Shown: positions 1 through 7,009 of the stretch, one piece after another
Layout: each line of letters opens with the position of its first letter
Numbering within the stretch: the first letter of the stretch is position 1
Source of the DNA: JBLMZW01 sp050259035
GTDB taxonomy: Bacteria; Bacillota; Syntrophomonadia; Syntrophomonadales; DTU052
NCBI GenBank assembly: GCA_050259035.1
Contig: JBLMZW010000017.1
Span: 1-21,142, forward strand
DNA: 21,142 nt
Direction of reading: 5' to 3'
Made by a program: the position numbers and the translations under genes
Notes under the pieces: generated by a model
Seen by the model: the letters and a program-made list of their open reading frames with translations, nothing else
Database searches by the model: none
What the model was told of the DNA's origin: nothing

Positions 1-546
1 GCCGAGTATATGTTTACTAAACCGGAGGGGGTTGTAAGTCTGGTGTTTTCCGGGCCAGCCCTGAGTGCCGAACGCTTCGCTGCCGGAGCCCGTTCATATA
101 TTCCGGAATTACCGAAGAACATGCAGGATGCCATTAGCAGCAGCGAGGCCGCGGGCGATTACTCCAGCCCGGAGTATCAAGCGGCGATGCAAGAATTCTA
201 TCAGAGGCATGTATGCCGGAGTAATCCCTGGCCGGATTATTTGAATAAGGCGATGGAAACCATGGGAACCGAAGTCTACGAATACATGTGGGGTCCCAGT
301 GAATTTACCGCAACCGGTACTCTTAAGAACTTTGACTGCAGCAGCCGTTTAAAGGAGATTAAGGTCCCGGTTTTATACACCTGCGGCCAGTACGATGAAG
401 CAACCCCGGAGGTTACAAGTTATTACCAGAGTATGACCCCGGGCTCTAAAATCTATATCTTCGAAAATGCCTCTCATATGCATATGGCGGAGAAGCCGGA
501 TGAATACCTGCAGGTAGTCCGCGATTTCCTCCATCAGGCTGAATAA
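1..546 (+). CDS. Proline iminopeptidase-like alpha/beta hydrolase, C-terminal part (5' end outside window)
   Basis: The frame is open from the first base and stops with TAA at 544-546, so about 181 C-terminal residues are present. They contain the cap region and the last two catalytic elements of an alpha/beta hydrolase. The acid is the Asp of the motif GQYDEATP and the His is in the motif ASHMHMAEKP near the end. The segment MWGPSEFTATGTLKNFD resembles proline iminopeptidases of the tricorn-interacting factor F1 type, which remove N-terminal proline and other residues from short peptides in the cytoplasm. The nucleophile elbow (GxSxGG) would lie upstream of the window and cannot be checked. 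The ATG at position 10 is internal, not the start. The gene converges on the minus-strand cluster that ends at 569. Family assignment is fairly safe; exact substrate is inferred. Confidence 0.82.
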   Translation, partial: AEYMFTKPEGVVSLVFSGPALSAERFAAGARSYIPELPKNMQDAISSSEAAGDYSSPEYQAAMQEFYQRHVCRSNPWPDYLNKAMETMGTEVYEYMWGPSEFTATGTLKNFDCSSRLKEIKVPVLYTCGQYDEATPEVTSYYQSMTPGSKIYIFENASHMHMAEKPDEYLQVVRDFLHQAE

Positions 547-551
547 AATGT

Positions 552-606
552 GCCAGGGGACGGCTTTTTTAACCTGCAGGGCAAGGAAAACCGTCCCCTG
601 ATTCCA
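552..606. repeat. REP-like palindromic element between convergent genes
   Basis: A perfect 10-bp inverted repeat, CAGGGGACGG at 554-563 and CCGTCCCCTG at 591-600, encloses a 27-nt loop, with T-rich sequence (CTTTTTT) after the left arm. The arm matches the widespread GGGGACGG-TTCT type repeat known from Clostridia and other bacteria, often linked to REP-associated (Y1) transposases. No transposase is seen here. It lies just after the hydrolase stop codon and overlaps the 3' end of the minus-strand gene, so it could also act as a two-way terminator. A diverged partner lies at 2709-2742. Confidence 0.6.
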
Positions 607-886
607 ATTTATTAGTTTCCAGATTAACCATATCTCCGGGTTTTAAATTAGGAAGGGCGGTCCTAGTTATGGTAGCAGGCCAGACATTAAAGGATAGGAT
701 CAAGTCGTTAGCATCCGCAACGGTCAAGCAGACCCCATTAACCGCTATGTGGTCGCCTGTTTGAACTTCTTTACCGCCCGGTGTGCGCTGAATAACGAGC
801 AACAGATGTCCCTCAGCCTTGGGGGTAACATCGGTAACCCTGCCAACCTCTTCAATTATCCCCCGAAATAAAAAACCTTTAGCCAT
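569..886 (-). CDS. Single-domain riboflavin-synthase-like (lumazine-binding) protein, half length
   Basis: The 105-residue product matches the first of the two lumazine-binding barrels of riboflavin synthase alpha: GIIEEVGRV at residues 9-17, GDHIAVNGVCLTV at 44-56, ATITRTALPNLKPGD at 71-85 and VNLE at 87-90. Full enzymes are about 200 residues with two such barrels and dismutate 6,7-dimethyl-8-ribityllumazine into riboflavin. Isolated N-terminal halves of the E. coli enzyme are known to dimerise and bind flavin but lack normal activity. Residues 96-105 are encoded by the REP-like palindrome at 552-606, so the second half may have been lost there. The ATG at 886 has GGAG eight bases upstream. 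It is last in the minus-strand cluster, 33 bp after the YrdC-like gene. No other riboflavin gene is in view. It may be a degraded gene or a flavin-binding protein. Confidence 0.7.
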   Translation of the reverse strand: MAKGFLFRGIIEEVGRVTDVTPKAEGHLLLVIQRTPGGKEVQTGDHIAVNGVCLTVADANDLILSFNVWPATITRTALPNLKPGDMVNLETNKLESGDGFPCPAG

Positions 887-919
887 TCTAACGTCTCCAT
901 TTAGTTAAGCCAGCGTGGC

Positions 920-1582
920 TCATTCCAGACCGTACTGCGCCAGGGTCTCCCTTATTTTGCTTAAAGGATAGTGGGGCGCTTCCCGCATCAATTTGACTGG
1001 TTTTTCACGAATGTCTATATGGGCACTGGGCTTTATTCCCCGGGCCGGGCCGCCATCCATGTAATAGTCCACCTCGTCGCCGAAATAGGCGATGGCTTCT
1101 TCGAGGGTAGTAGCATCAGGCAATCCTTTAAAGTTGGATGAACTGATTCCTAGAAGGTCGCCGTGCTCTTTATATAGTGTGCCGACTTCACAGTCCTGAT
1201 ACCATACCACAATAGCGTCGGAATATGTAAGCGCGGCGTCCAGCCGGGAATCTCTTTTCTGAACATAAAGGCTGACGGGGGAAGGCAGAAATATATCCAT
1301 AATTTTGCGCTGCCGCTCATCCACCTCGGCGAACTCAGGAACCCTGGTCTTGTCCATAACTATGGTAATCGGTTTATCGGCCGGGCTTTTGCGCAGGGCT
1401 CGCAATTTAGCCAGGGGTTCCGCATTAAAAGCGTCACAGACCAGAACATAGATAGTATATGTAGGGACTATTACGATTTTACCGTCTTTTATGGCCTGGG
1501 CCGCGACCCTGAATCCTTCTGCGTCCGGTCTAAGTATTCTGGATTTTAGATCACCTGCATCGAATGACTGTTCTGAAGCCAT
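920..1582 (-). CDS. Divergent YrdC/Sua5 (TsaC)-like protein
   Basis: This is a 220-residue protein of the YrdC fold. TsaC/Sua5 makes threonylcarbamoyl-AMP from threonine, bicarbonate and ATP for tRNA t6A. The fold is visible, but signature positions differ: the usual PTDTVYGL reads PTYTIYVLV (residues 40-48), the KxRP loop reads RKSPADKP, and the late S-x-N motif reads SSSNFKG (147-153). The tail HIDIREKPVKLMREA resembles the end of the Sua5/YrdC domain. I chose the ATG at 1582 because the AAGGAG site lies eight bases upstream of it; in-frame GTG 1591 and ATG 1588 lie on or too close to that site. It sits 108 bp after rluA and 33 bp before the half riboflavin-synthase gene, same strand. It is likely a paralogue with a changed substrate or function rather than the housekeeping TsaC. 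Confidence 0.7.
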   Translation of the reverse strand: MASEQSFDAGDLKSRILRPDAEGFRVAAQAIKDGKIVIVPTYTIYVLVCDAFNAEPLAKLRALRKSPADKPITIVMDKTRVPEFAEVDERQRKIMDIFLPSPVSLYVQKRDSRLDAALTYSDAIVVWYQDCEVGTLYKEHGDLLGISSSNFKGLPDATTLEEAIAYFGDEVDYYMDGGPARGIKPSAHIDIREKPVKLMREAPHYPLSKIRETLAQYGLE

Positions 1583-1690
1583 ATCCATCACTCCTTCATA
1601 AATGCTGCGATAGCTCTTTTAAACCAATACGACAGTCATTTTTGAATATCCTTCCGTATCTTTGCGAAAACCTTGTAAAAGGAAGAACGA

Positions 1691-2587
1691 TTACTTGTTC
1701 AAAGCGTCTATTAGTTCGCGCATATCTTCGGGTAACGGGGCAATAAAATGCAGGGGTTCTCCGCTGCGGGGATGAGTGAAGCTTAGATCACCCGCATGCA
1801 AAGCCTGACGGCCGATAAGAGGTGATGGGTGGCCGTAGAGATCGTCACCCAGAATGGGATATCCTATATGGCTTAAGTGAACTCGAATCTGGTGGGTGCG
1901 GCCGGTACCAAGTGTTAAGGCCAGGTGAGTATAACCCGGATACCTTTTTATGACCCGATAGTTGGTTAGAGCCGGTTTACCGGCGGGGTCAATTATTCTC
2001 TCTCTTAAATCCGGATCTTTTAGGGCAATTGGCAGGTCAATACATCCGCTATCCTCGGGCATCACGCCTTCAACAATCGCCTGGTAGACTCTATTGACCG
2101 TTCCTTGTTTCTGCTGTTGAAAAATGGCCTGATGGGCGTACTGGCTCTGGCCGATCAAAACCAGTCCCGAGGTATCCCGGTCCAGCCGGTTGATCGGCCT
2201 GAATACAGCCGATACTCCTTTCTGCTGCCAGTAATAAGTTACTGCGTTAGCCAGGGTACCGCCCGCGGTGCCTTTAGAAGGATGAATGGAGAGCCCGGGC
2301 TGCTTGTTAATTACCAGAAAATCAGTATCCTCATAGATAATCTCCAGAGGTAAGTCTTCAGGAATAATATCGCTCCTTTCAGGCAGCGACAGATCAACCG
2401 TAACCAGATCCCCTGGCTTCAGCTTATAATTGGCCAGGGTAACCTGTCCGTTAACCATAATCTTGTTCTGCGTTTTAAGCTTGTTCAACAGGGAATGGGA
2501 TATCCTCATTTCGAACTTCAAGACGTCACGCAGAAAGACATATTTATCATCGATCTTGACCGTATAGGTTAAAGAGTAGTCGTCCAA
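1691..2587 (-). CDS. RluA-family 23S rRNA/tRNA pseudouridine synthase
   Basis: The 298-residue product has an N-terminal S4-type RNA-binding region (about residues 15-65, with VNGQVTLANYKLKPGD) and an RluA-type pseudouridine synthase domain (about 80-290). The catalytic Asp is D136 in the motif INRLDRDTSG, where the usual His before RLD is Asn. Further family motifs are GRTHQIRVHLSHIGYPILGD and the closing HAGDLSFTHP. Family members isomerise uridine to pseudouridine in 23S rRNA or tRNA; the target site cannot be read from sequence. The start is TTG at 2587 with a GGGGG stretch eight bases upstream. It appears to be the first gene of a minus-strand cluster of three and is divergent from the NlpC/P60 gene. 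Confidence 0.9.
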   Translation of the reverse strand: MDDYSLTYTVKIDDKYVFLRDVLKFEMRISHSLLNKLKTQNKIMVNGQVTLANYKLKPGDLVTVDLSLPERSDIIPEDLPLEIIYEDTDFLVINKQPGLSIHPSKGTAGGTLANAVTYYWQQKGVSAVFRPINRLDRDTSGLVLIGQSQYAHQAIFQQQKQGTVNRVYQAIVEGVMPEDSGCIDLPIALKDPDLRERIIDPAGKPALTNYRVIKRYPGYTHLALTLGTGRTHQIRVHLSHIGYPILGDDLYGHPSPLIGRQALHAGDLSFTHPRSGEPLHFIAPLPEDMRELIDALNK

Positions 2588-2708
2588 CGGTTAACCCCCA
2601 ATCATTAATATTATACAGATTGTTTGAGTTAACCCAAACCCGGCAACTAATCCGCGGAAATAAGCTAACTATATATGACCGACTGGCGTTAAGAAAGAGA
2701 ACTTTATT

Positions 2709-2742
2709 GGAGATAAGAGCCAAAGAACCGTCCCTGACTCCA
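2709..2742. repeat. Fragment of REP-like element
   Basis: The stretch AAAGAACCGTCCCTGACTCC at 2722-2741 aligns with the right arm of the palindrome at 552-606, with one base missing from the C run. It is bounded by GGAG at 2709-2712 and CTCC at 2738-2741. Only one clear arm is present, so it looks like a remnant. It lies in the 241-bp gap between the divergent rluA and NlpC/P60 genes, where I see no convincing promoter or riboswitch. Confidence 0.5.
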
Positions 2743-2828
2743 ACGGGTTTAGCAGGAATTCATCCGGGGTTGGCGAACAAGAATTCTTAGCAGCAATTAC
2801 CGGTCTATAATTGAGGGGAGGACGTATT

Positions 2829-4736
2829 TTGCACCGATACATAGTAAAACTTGCAGCAGTCATGGTTTGTTTGGTTATGCTTTATCCGGTTGTGCCAGTG
2901 ATGGCCTATGATGTTCCGGTTATGCCCGGAGCAACCCAGGAAATGATGCAGGTCGATTTCTGGCTTAGTAAAATCAAAAACCCCAATCAGGTAGTAATGA
3001 CTCCGGCAGAGATAGAATCACTTAATAGCCAAACCCGGCAGAAACTGCCTTATTTAGTCTACGACTTAAGCCTATATCCTACTTCATTTCCCCGCGAACG
3101 ACTGAAAAAGTTCATTGACCAGCCCTTTCCGACGGGCAAATGCTATATGGAATCGAAGCTTGTAAGTACTTCTTACTGGCAGAGCCTGCACGCCAAGCTT
3201 AATTTGGAGGGGCTGGCGGCCGATAACCCGGTCCAGTACGGTTTAACTGTACGAAGAACCAATATGAAGATCTATCCGACCTTTGATGTTATTGGAGATG
3301 AAGCCAACGACCCGGGCTATGACATGTTCCAGGATACCTCGGTACTTGCAGCCGAGCCCCTGGTCATCCTGCACCAGAGCCTGGATTCCAAATGGTATTA
3401 TACCCAGATGTACAATGTCATAGGTTGGGTGCCGGCCGAGGATGTAGCTATAACTGATCGGGCCAGCTGGTTGGCTTACCAGCGATCCAACGAATTCCTG
3501 TTAATAACCGCCAACCGTATGCAATTAGATAACAACCCGCTTTCCCCGGAAACTTCAGAATTAGAGTTTACCATGGGAACCAAACTGCCTCTGGTGCCTG
3601 CCGCAGAAGTTCCTCAATCCCTGGATCAGAGAATTACAGTCGGAAACTACATAGTAAAACTGCCGGTAAGGGACTCCGAAGGAAAGCTAAATATTAAAAT
3701 GGTGCCGATTCCGATGTCTAATGATGTATCTCTGGGATATCTTGCTTATACCCGGGCCAATGTACTTAAGCAGGCCTTTAAAATGCTGGGTGATCGATAC
3801 GGGTGGGGAGGAATGCTCAACGGCCGGGACTGTTCGGCCCTGGTGATGGAACTATACCGTTGTTTTGGCGTATATCTTCCGCGCAACTCCGCCTCCCAGG
3901 CCAATTCTGCCGGAAAAACCTTAAAGATTACCGGAAGTAACTCCTACCGCAACCTATTGCTTAACAAACTGCAGCCTGGCGATTTCGTGGTATTTCCCGG
4001 GCATGAGATGCTCTACATCGGCAGTGATAATGGACGCCATTATGTTATGAGTTCACTGGGGAGCTATGCTGAGATCAAGCCGGGGGAAGCCGCTAAATCG
4101 ATGCGGGTTAGGACGGTGGCGATAAACGACCTCTACCTCAAGCGCATGACCGGGAAACAATGGCTGGAGGTTCTAACGACCGGCAAGCAACTCGATAAAA
4201 CCAGCTTTATCGACCTGGTTGGCAACCCTGACCAGGCCGTTATAGAAAACCTGGCCGACCAGTTCATAATGGGAGGAACAGATGATACCCATTTTGCTCC
4301 GGATGCCAGGATGACCAGGGCGGAAATAACAGTGGTTCTTTCTAATCTATTGGCGGTTGAGCCAGTTGCTGGTCCCGATCAATCCTGGTATTCAGGTCCG
4401 GCAGCAGGGCTGAAAAATGCTGGTATTATAGCAAATGACGGAGACGCATACTTGAAGACCCCCGTTAGCAGAGCTGAGATGGCCGCTCTGGTACAGCGTG
4501 CAGCCGGTTATAACAAGAAGAATAAACCGGCCGGAAATGTGGCGGTACTGAATCAGTACCGGGATCAAAATGAGATTCCGGCCTGGGCCAGGGAAGGAGC
4601 AGCTTTCTCCCTCGCTGCAGGGATTATCAAGGGCGAAAGCAGTACCGATTACAAACCCGATGAAACCTTAAGCCGGGCTGAGGTCGCCGTAATAATTGCC
4701 CGCCTGCAGCAGTATATTCAGAACCAGAAACAATAG
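2829..4736 (+). CDS. Secreted NlpC/P60 cell-wall hydrolase with SH3-like region and three SLH repeats
   Basis: The 635-residue product begins with a signal peptide (MHRYIVKLAAVMVCLVMLYP, likely cut after VMA near residue 26). An SH3-like wall-binding region follows (about 135-210, with NVIGWVPAEDVA). Next is an NlpC/P60 peptidase domain (about 305-440): catalytic Cys335 in NGRDCSALVMELY, His392 in PGHEMLYIG and probably His404, with spacing like that of YkfC-type endopeptidases. Three SLH repeats (about 458-635), each with a RAE motif (MTRAEIT, VSRAEMA, LSRAEVA), should bind secondary cell-wall polymer. The expected role is cleavage of peptidoglycan peptide stems at the cell surface. TTG 2829 is chosen because GGGGAGG at 2815-2821 lies seven bases upstream; the TTG at 2811 lies before that site. 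Confidence 0.92.
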   Translation: MHRYIVKLAAVMVCLVMLYPVVPVMAYDVPVMPGATQEMMQVDFWLSKIKNPNQVVMTPAEIESLNSQTRQKLPYLVYDLSLYPTSFPRERLKKFIDQPFPTGKCYMESKLVSTSYWQSLHAKLNLEGLAADNPVQYGLTVRRTNMKIYPTFDVIGDEANDPGYDMFQDTSVLAAEPLVILHQSLDSKWYYTQMYNVIGWVPAEDVAITDRASWLAYQRSNEFLLITANRMQLDNNPLSPETSELEFTMGTKLPLVPAAEVPQSLDQRITVGNYIVKLPVRDSEGKLNIKMVPIPMSNDVSLGYLAYTRANVLKQAFKMLGDRYGWGGMLNGRDCSALVMELYRCFGVYLPRNSASQANSAGKTLKITGSNSYRNLLLNKLQPGDFVVFPGHEMLYIGSDNGRHYVMSSLGSYAEIKPGEAAKSMRVRTVAINDLYLKRMTGKQWLEVLTTGKQLDKTSFIDLVGNPDQAVIENLADQFIMGGTDDTHFAPDARMTRAEITVVLSNLLAVEPVAGPDQSWYSGPAAGLKNAGIIANDGDAYLKTPVSRAEMAALVQRAAGYNKKNKPAGNVAVLNQYRDQNEIPAWAREGAAFSLAAGIIKGESSTDYKPDETLSRAEVAVIIARLQQYIQNQKQ

Positions 4737-4769
4737 TCTTCGTTGCTTGTACTTTAGGAAGGAGTACTG

Positions 4770-4808
4770 AAAGGCGCGCACTGAACGAGCCGACCATAGC
4801 ACGCCTTT
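4770..4808. other. Inverted repeat between NlpC/P60 and STAS genes
   Basis: AAAGGCG at 4770-4776 pairs with CGCCTTT at 4802-4808, and two more pairs follow after a mismatch. The loop is about 20 nt. There is no clear T-run after the right arm, so terminator function is doubtful. A free ribosome-site-like GGAAGGAG lies at 4757-4764 with no gene behind it. Confidence 0.3.
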
Positions 4809-4825
4809 CCCGGAGTGGGGGAATT

Positions 4826-5173
4826 ATGGACAATCAATTAGCAATTGAGCGAATACCGGCCAACAATGCTATTGAGATTAGAGTCGCAGGACGACTGGAC
4901 TTTGCCCGCTCGGCCCAGATGGAAGAAGCCATCAGGCAGGAATTCGAGCACAGGAATCTTCGGATCATTATGAATCTAAACGGTGTGGAATTTATCAGTT
5001 CCGCAGCTATAAGGGTTTTAGTCAAATATTATAAGGAAGCAAAAAGTGCGAGTGGTTTTTTGGTTGTCGCCCAGCCGTCACAGGCTGTGACCTCGGCACT
5101 AAACATGGTCGGATTGTCTGCGCTTTACGCGCGCCCGGTCCTGGTTAATAAAAAAGTAGAATCTATGGATTGA
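4826..5173 (+). CDS. STAS-domain anti-sigma factor antagonist (SpoIIAA/RsbV type)
   Basis: The 115-residue protein is a single STAS domain. The segment LNGVEFISSAAIRVLVKYYKEA contains the Ser-Ser that aligns with the phosphorylated serine of SpoIIAA and RsbV. When unphosphorylated, such proteins bind an anti-sigma kinase and free its sigma factor; the kinase inactivates them by phosphorylation and a PP2C phosphatase restores them. The ATG at 4826 follows GGAGTGGGGG. The next gene, 21 bp downstream, encodes a SpoIIE-type phosphatase, its natural partner. A possible third partner lies at 7010. Which sigma factor or other target is controlled cannot be told from sequence. Confidence 0.9.
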   Translation: MDNQLAIERIPANNAIEIRVAGRLDFARSAQMEEAIRQEFEHRNLRIIMNLNGVEFISSAAIRVLVKYYKEAKSASGFLVVAQPSQAVTSALNMVGLSALYARPVLVNKKVESMD

Positions 5174-5194
5174 TCGAGATGGGGGAGGAACATT

Positions 5195-6553
5195 ATGAAG
5201 ACCAGTCTTGAAATGATTTTAAGCCTGATTAATTCAGTGGCCGTAATAATGGTGATAGCTTATGTAGTGACCCGGAGTAAGGTGTATTCGGAAATTCTGG
5301 AGAAAAAGTTTTCTGCTCAGAATGTAGCATTTATGATCATTATATTCGGGTTGTTTTCCATTTACGGCACCTTGAGCGGGGTTAACATTCTGGGAGCTAT
5401 CTCCAATATTCGGGACTTGGGACCGTTAATCGCCGGTCTGGTAGGAGGCCCGGTGGTGGGAATTGGAGCCGCTTTAATCGGTGCCGGACATAGATTAACC
5501 CAGGGCGGGTTTACTCAGACGGCCTGTTCACTGGCCACTTTGGTAGCAGGTATCACCGGGGGACTGGTTTACAAACTGAAGAAGGGCGAATTTGTCGGTG
5601 TAAAAGGTGCGGTCCTGCTGGCGGTGCTGGTCGAACTCGTACATATGGGACTGGCTCTGATTTTCAGTAAACCTTTTGATCAGGCTCTGGCGGTAGTCAA
5701 AAAAGTAATAATGCCGATGATTCTGGCCAATGGTGCCGGGATGTGGGTATTCGCTTTCTTTATTTCCAACCTTTTAAGAGAACGGGCCACAGAAGCTGCC
5801 AAGAGGTTGATTGAAGGCGAGCTGATGGTGGCCAGAGAGATTCAGATGAGCATTGTGCCTCGGATATTTCCCCCATTTCCGAATAGATCGGACTTAGAAC
5901 TCTACGCAATTCTCGAACCAGCCAAGGAAGTAGGCGGCGATTTCTATGATTTCTTCTTTATTGATGATGACCGGCTCTTCTTTGTAATTGGCGATGTTTC
6001 CGGCAAGGGAGTACCCGCTTCGCTGTTTATGGCGGTTACCAGGACCCTGCTGCGGTCAAAGACTTCGCATGAGAGTAAACCCGATGAAATTCTAGCTATG
6101 GCCAATGATATACTCTGCCAGGATAATGATTCGGCCATGTTTGTTACTGTCTTCTGCGGCATCCTGGATACCCGAACCGGAAGGGTAGAATACTGTAATG
6201 GCGGTCACAATCCTCCCTTCGTGGCCCGGGCCAATGGCCAGGTAGAACGGGTCGAAGGAGCTAACGGAATAGCTTTGGGGATTATGGAAGACATGTTCTA
6301 CAGCACCCGAGAACTGATTCTTAATTCTGGGGATTGCCTGGTAATGTATACCGACGGGGTTACCGAGGCCATGAATACCGTTGAGGAGCTTTACGGCGAG
6401 GATAGATTAGTCGAAGTTTTGCACGCGAGCTGCGGCGAAACTGCTGCGGGGATAATCGAGATCTCCAGAACGTCCATTAACGCATTTACCACCGGTGCAG
6501 CTCAGTCTGATGACATAACCATGCTTACTGTAAGGTACCTGAATAACAGGTAA
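5195..6553 (+). CDS. Membrane SpoIIE-type PP2C serine phosphatase with LytS-like 5TM sensor
   Basis: The 452-residue product has about six hydrophobic segments in residues 1-195, including the stretch IYGTLSGVNILGAISNIRDL typical of 5TM-5TMR_LYT sensor regions. A short helical linker leads to the PP2C-like phosphatase domain (about 212-450). Metal-binding motifs are EVGGDFYD (Asp249), GDVSGKGVPA (Asp267), GGHNPP, YTDGVTEA and QSDDITML, so the catalytic site looks intact. The expected role is removal of phosphate from a STAS protein in response to a membrane or wall signal. The STAS gene 21 bp upstream is the likely substrate. The ATG has GGGGGAGGA five to six bases upstream. It is not SpoIIE itself, which is longer with about ten membrane segments. 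Confidence 0.92.
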   Translation: MKTSLEMILSLINSVAVIMVIAYVVTRSKVYSEILEKKFSAQNVAFMIIIFGLFSIYGTLSGVNILGAISNIRDLGPLIAGLVGGPVVGIGAALIGAGHRLTQGGFTQTACSLATLVAGITGGLVYKLKKGEFVGVKGAVLLAVLVELVHMGLALIFSKPFDQALAVVKKVIMPMILANGAGMWVFAFFISNLLRERATEAAKRLIEGELMVAREIQMSIVPRIFPPFPNRSDLELYAILEPAKEVGGDFYDFFFIDDDRLFFVIGDVSGKGVPASLFMAVTRTLLRSKTSHESKPDEILAMANDILCQDNDSAMFVTVFCGILDTRTGRVEYCNGGHNPPFVARANGQVERVEGANGIALGIMEDMFYSTRELILNSGDCLVMYTDGVTEAMNTVEELYGEDRLVEVLHASCGETAAGIIEISRTSINAFTTGAAQSDDITMLTVRYLNNR

Positions 6554-6571
6554 ACCGACCTGGAATAAAAA

Positions 6572-6616
6572 TGTCGAAAATAAACATTTCCTGTTGAAAC
6601 GGGCGGGGTATATAAT
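6572..6616 (+). promoter_or_regulatory. Possible Spo0A-controlled promoter upstream of the cupin gene
   Basis: TGTCGAA at 6572-6578 is a perfect Spo0A box (TGNCGAA). TGTTGAA at 6592-6598 is a one-mismatch copy in the same orientation exactly 20 bp, about two helical turns, downstream. A -10-like TATAAT follows at 6611-6616 and no good -35 is present at the normal spacing, as expected for an activator-dependent promoter. The proximal box is rather near the -10, so chance occurrence cannot be excluded. Confidence 0.4.
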
Positions 6617-6642
6617 CAAGTTAATTTAAGGAGGCAACCCGA

Positions 6643-6960
6643 ATAAATATTTATGATAAGCCGCTCCCATTGCCGGATGAGGAATTGGTGGAGACCCTGG
6701 TCAGTGGCCCGGGTATTCGAATTGAACGGATTATTTCCCAGGGGCAGGCATCGCCGCCAGGATTCTGGTACGACCAGGACCAGGATGAGTGGGTGGTATT
6801 GCTGCAAGGTCAGGCAATTCTCGTCTGGGAGGGTGGCGGCAGTCTGGAAATGATGGCAGGTGATTGGTTTTTTATTCCTGCCCACCAGCGTCATCGGGTG
6901 GATTTTACCTCGGAAGATCCTCCCTGCATATGGCTGGCAGTGCATGGGAAACTAAGTTAA
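6643..6960 (+). CDS. Small single-domain cupin protein (unusual start codon)
   Basis: The 105-residue cupin has the motif GFWYDQDQDEWVVLLQGQA and ends with AGDWFFIPAHQRHRVDF followed by CIWLAVHG. Together these form the double-stranded beta-helix with its two metal-ligand motifs. This is a common family of small cupins of unknown substrate. Its N-terminus would read MNIYDKPLPLPDEELVETLV if translation began at ATA 6643, which lies eight bases after a perfect AAGGAGG (6628-6634). The first conventional in-frame start, TTG 6670, lies 35 bases from that site. ATT at 6649 is another option. The ATG at 6653 is in another frame and gives no cupin. The gene lies between the phosphatase and the GHKL-like gene, behind two Spo0A-box-like sites. 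Confidence 0.78.
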   Translation: MNIYDKPLPLPDEELVETLVSGPGIRIERIISQGQASPPGFWYDQDQDEWVVLLQGQAILVWEGGGSLEMMAGDWFFIPAHQRHRVDFTSEDPPCIWLAVHGKLS

Positions 6961-7009
6961 CCGTTGTTTGAACCCCGTAGTGATACGAGGAAGGATTCGG
7001 TGAAATTGT

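Noticed and set aside
2588..2828. Cyclic-di-AMP (ydaO-type) riboswitch upstream of the NlpC/P60 gene
   Set aside because: Such riboswitches often precede wall hydrolases, but I could not find the conserved core; the gap holds a REP-like fragment and two GAATTC palindromes.
6653..6853. ATG-started 66-codon frame after the AAGGAGG at 6628
   Set aside because: It is out of frame with the cupin domain, has no family resemblance, and its ATG is 18 bases from the ribosome site; the cupin frame is clearly the coding one.
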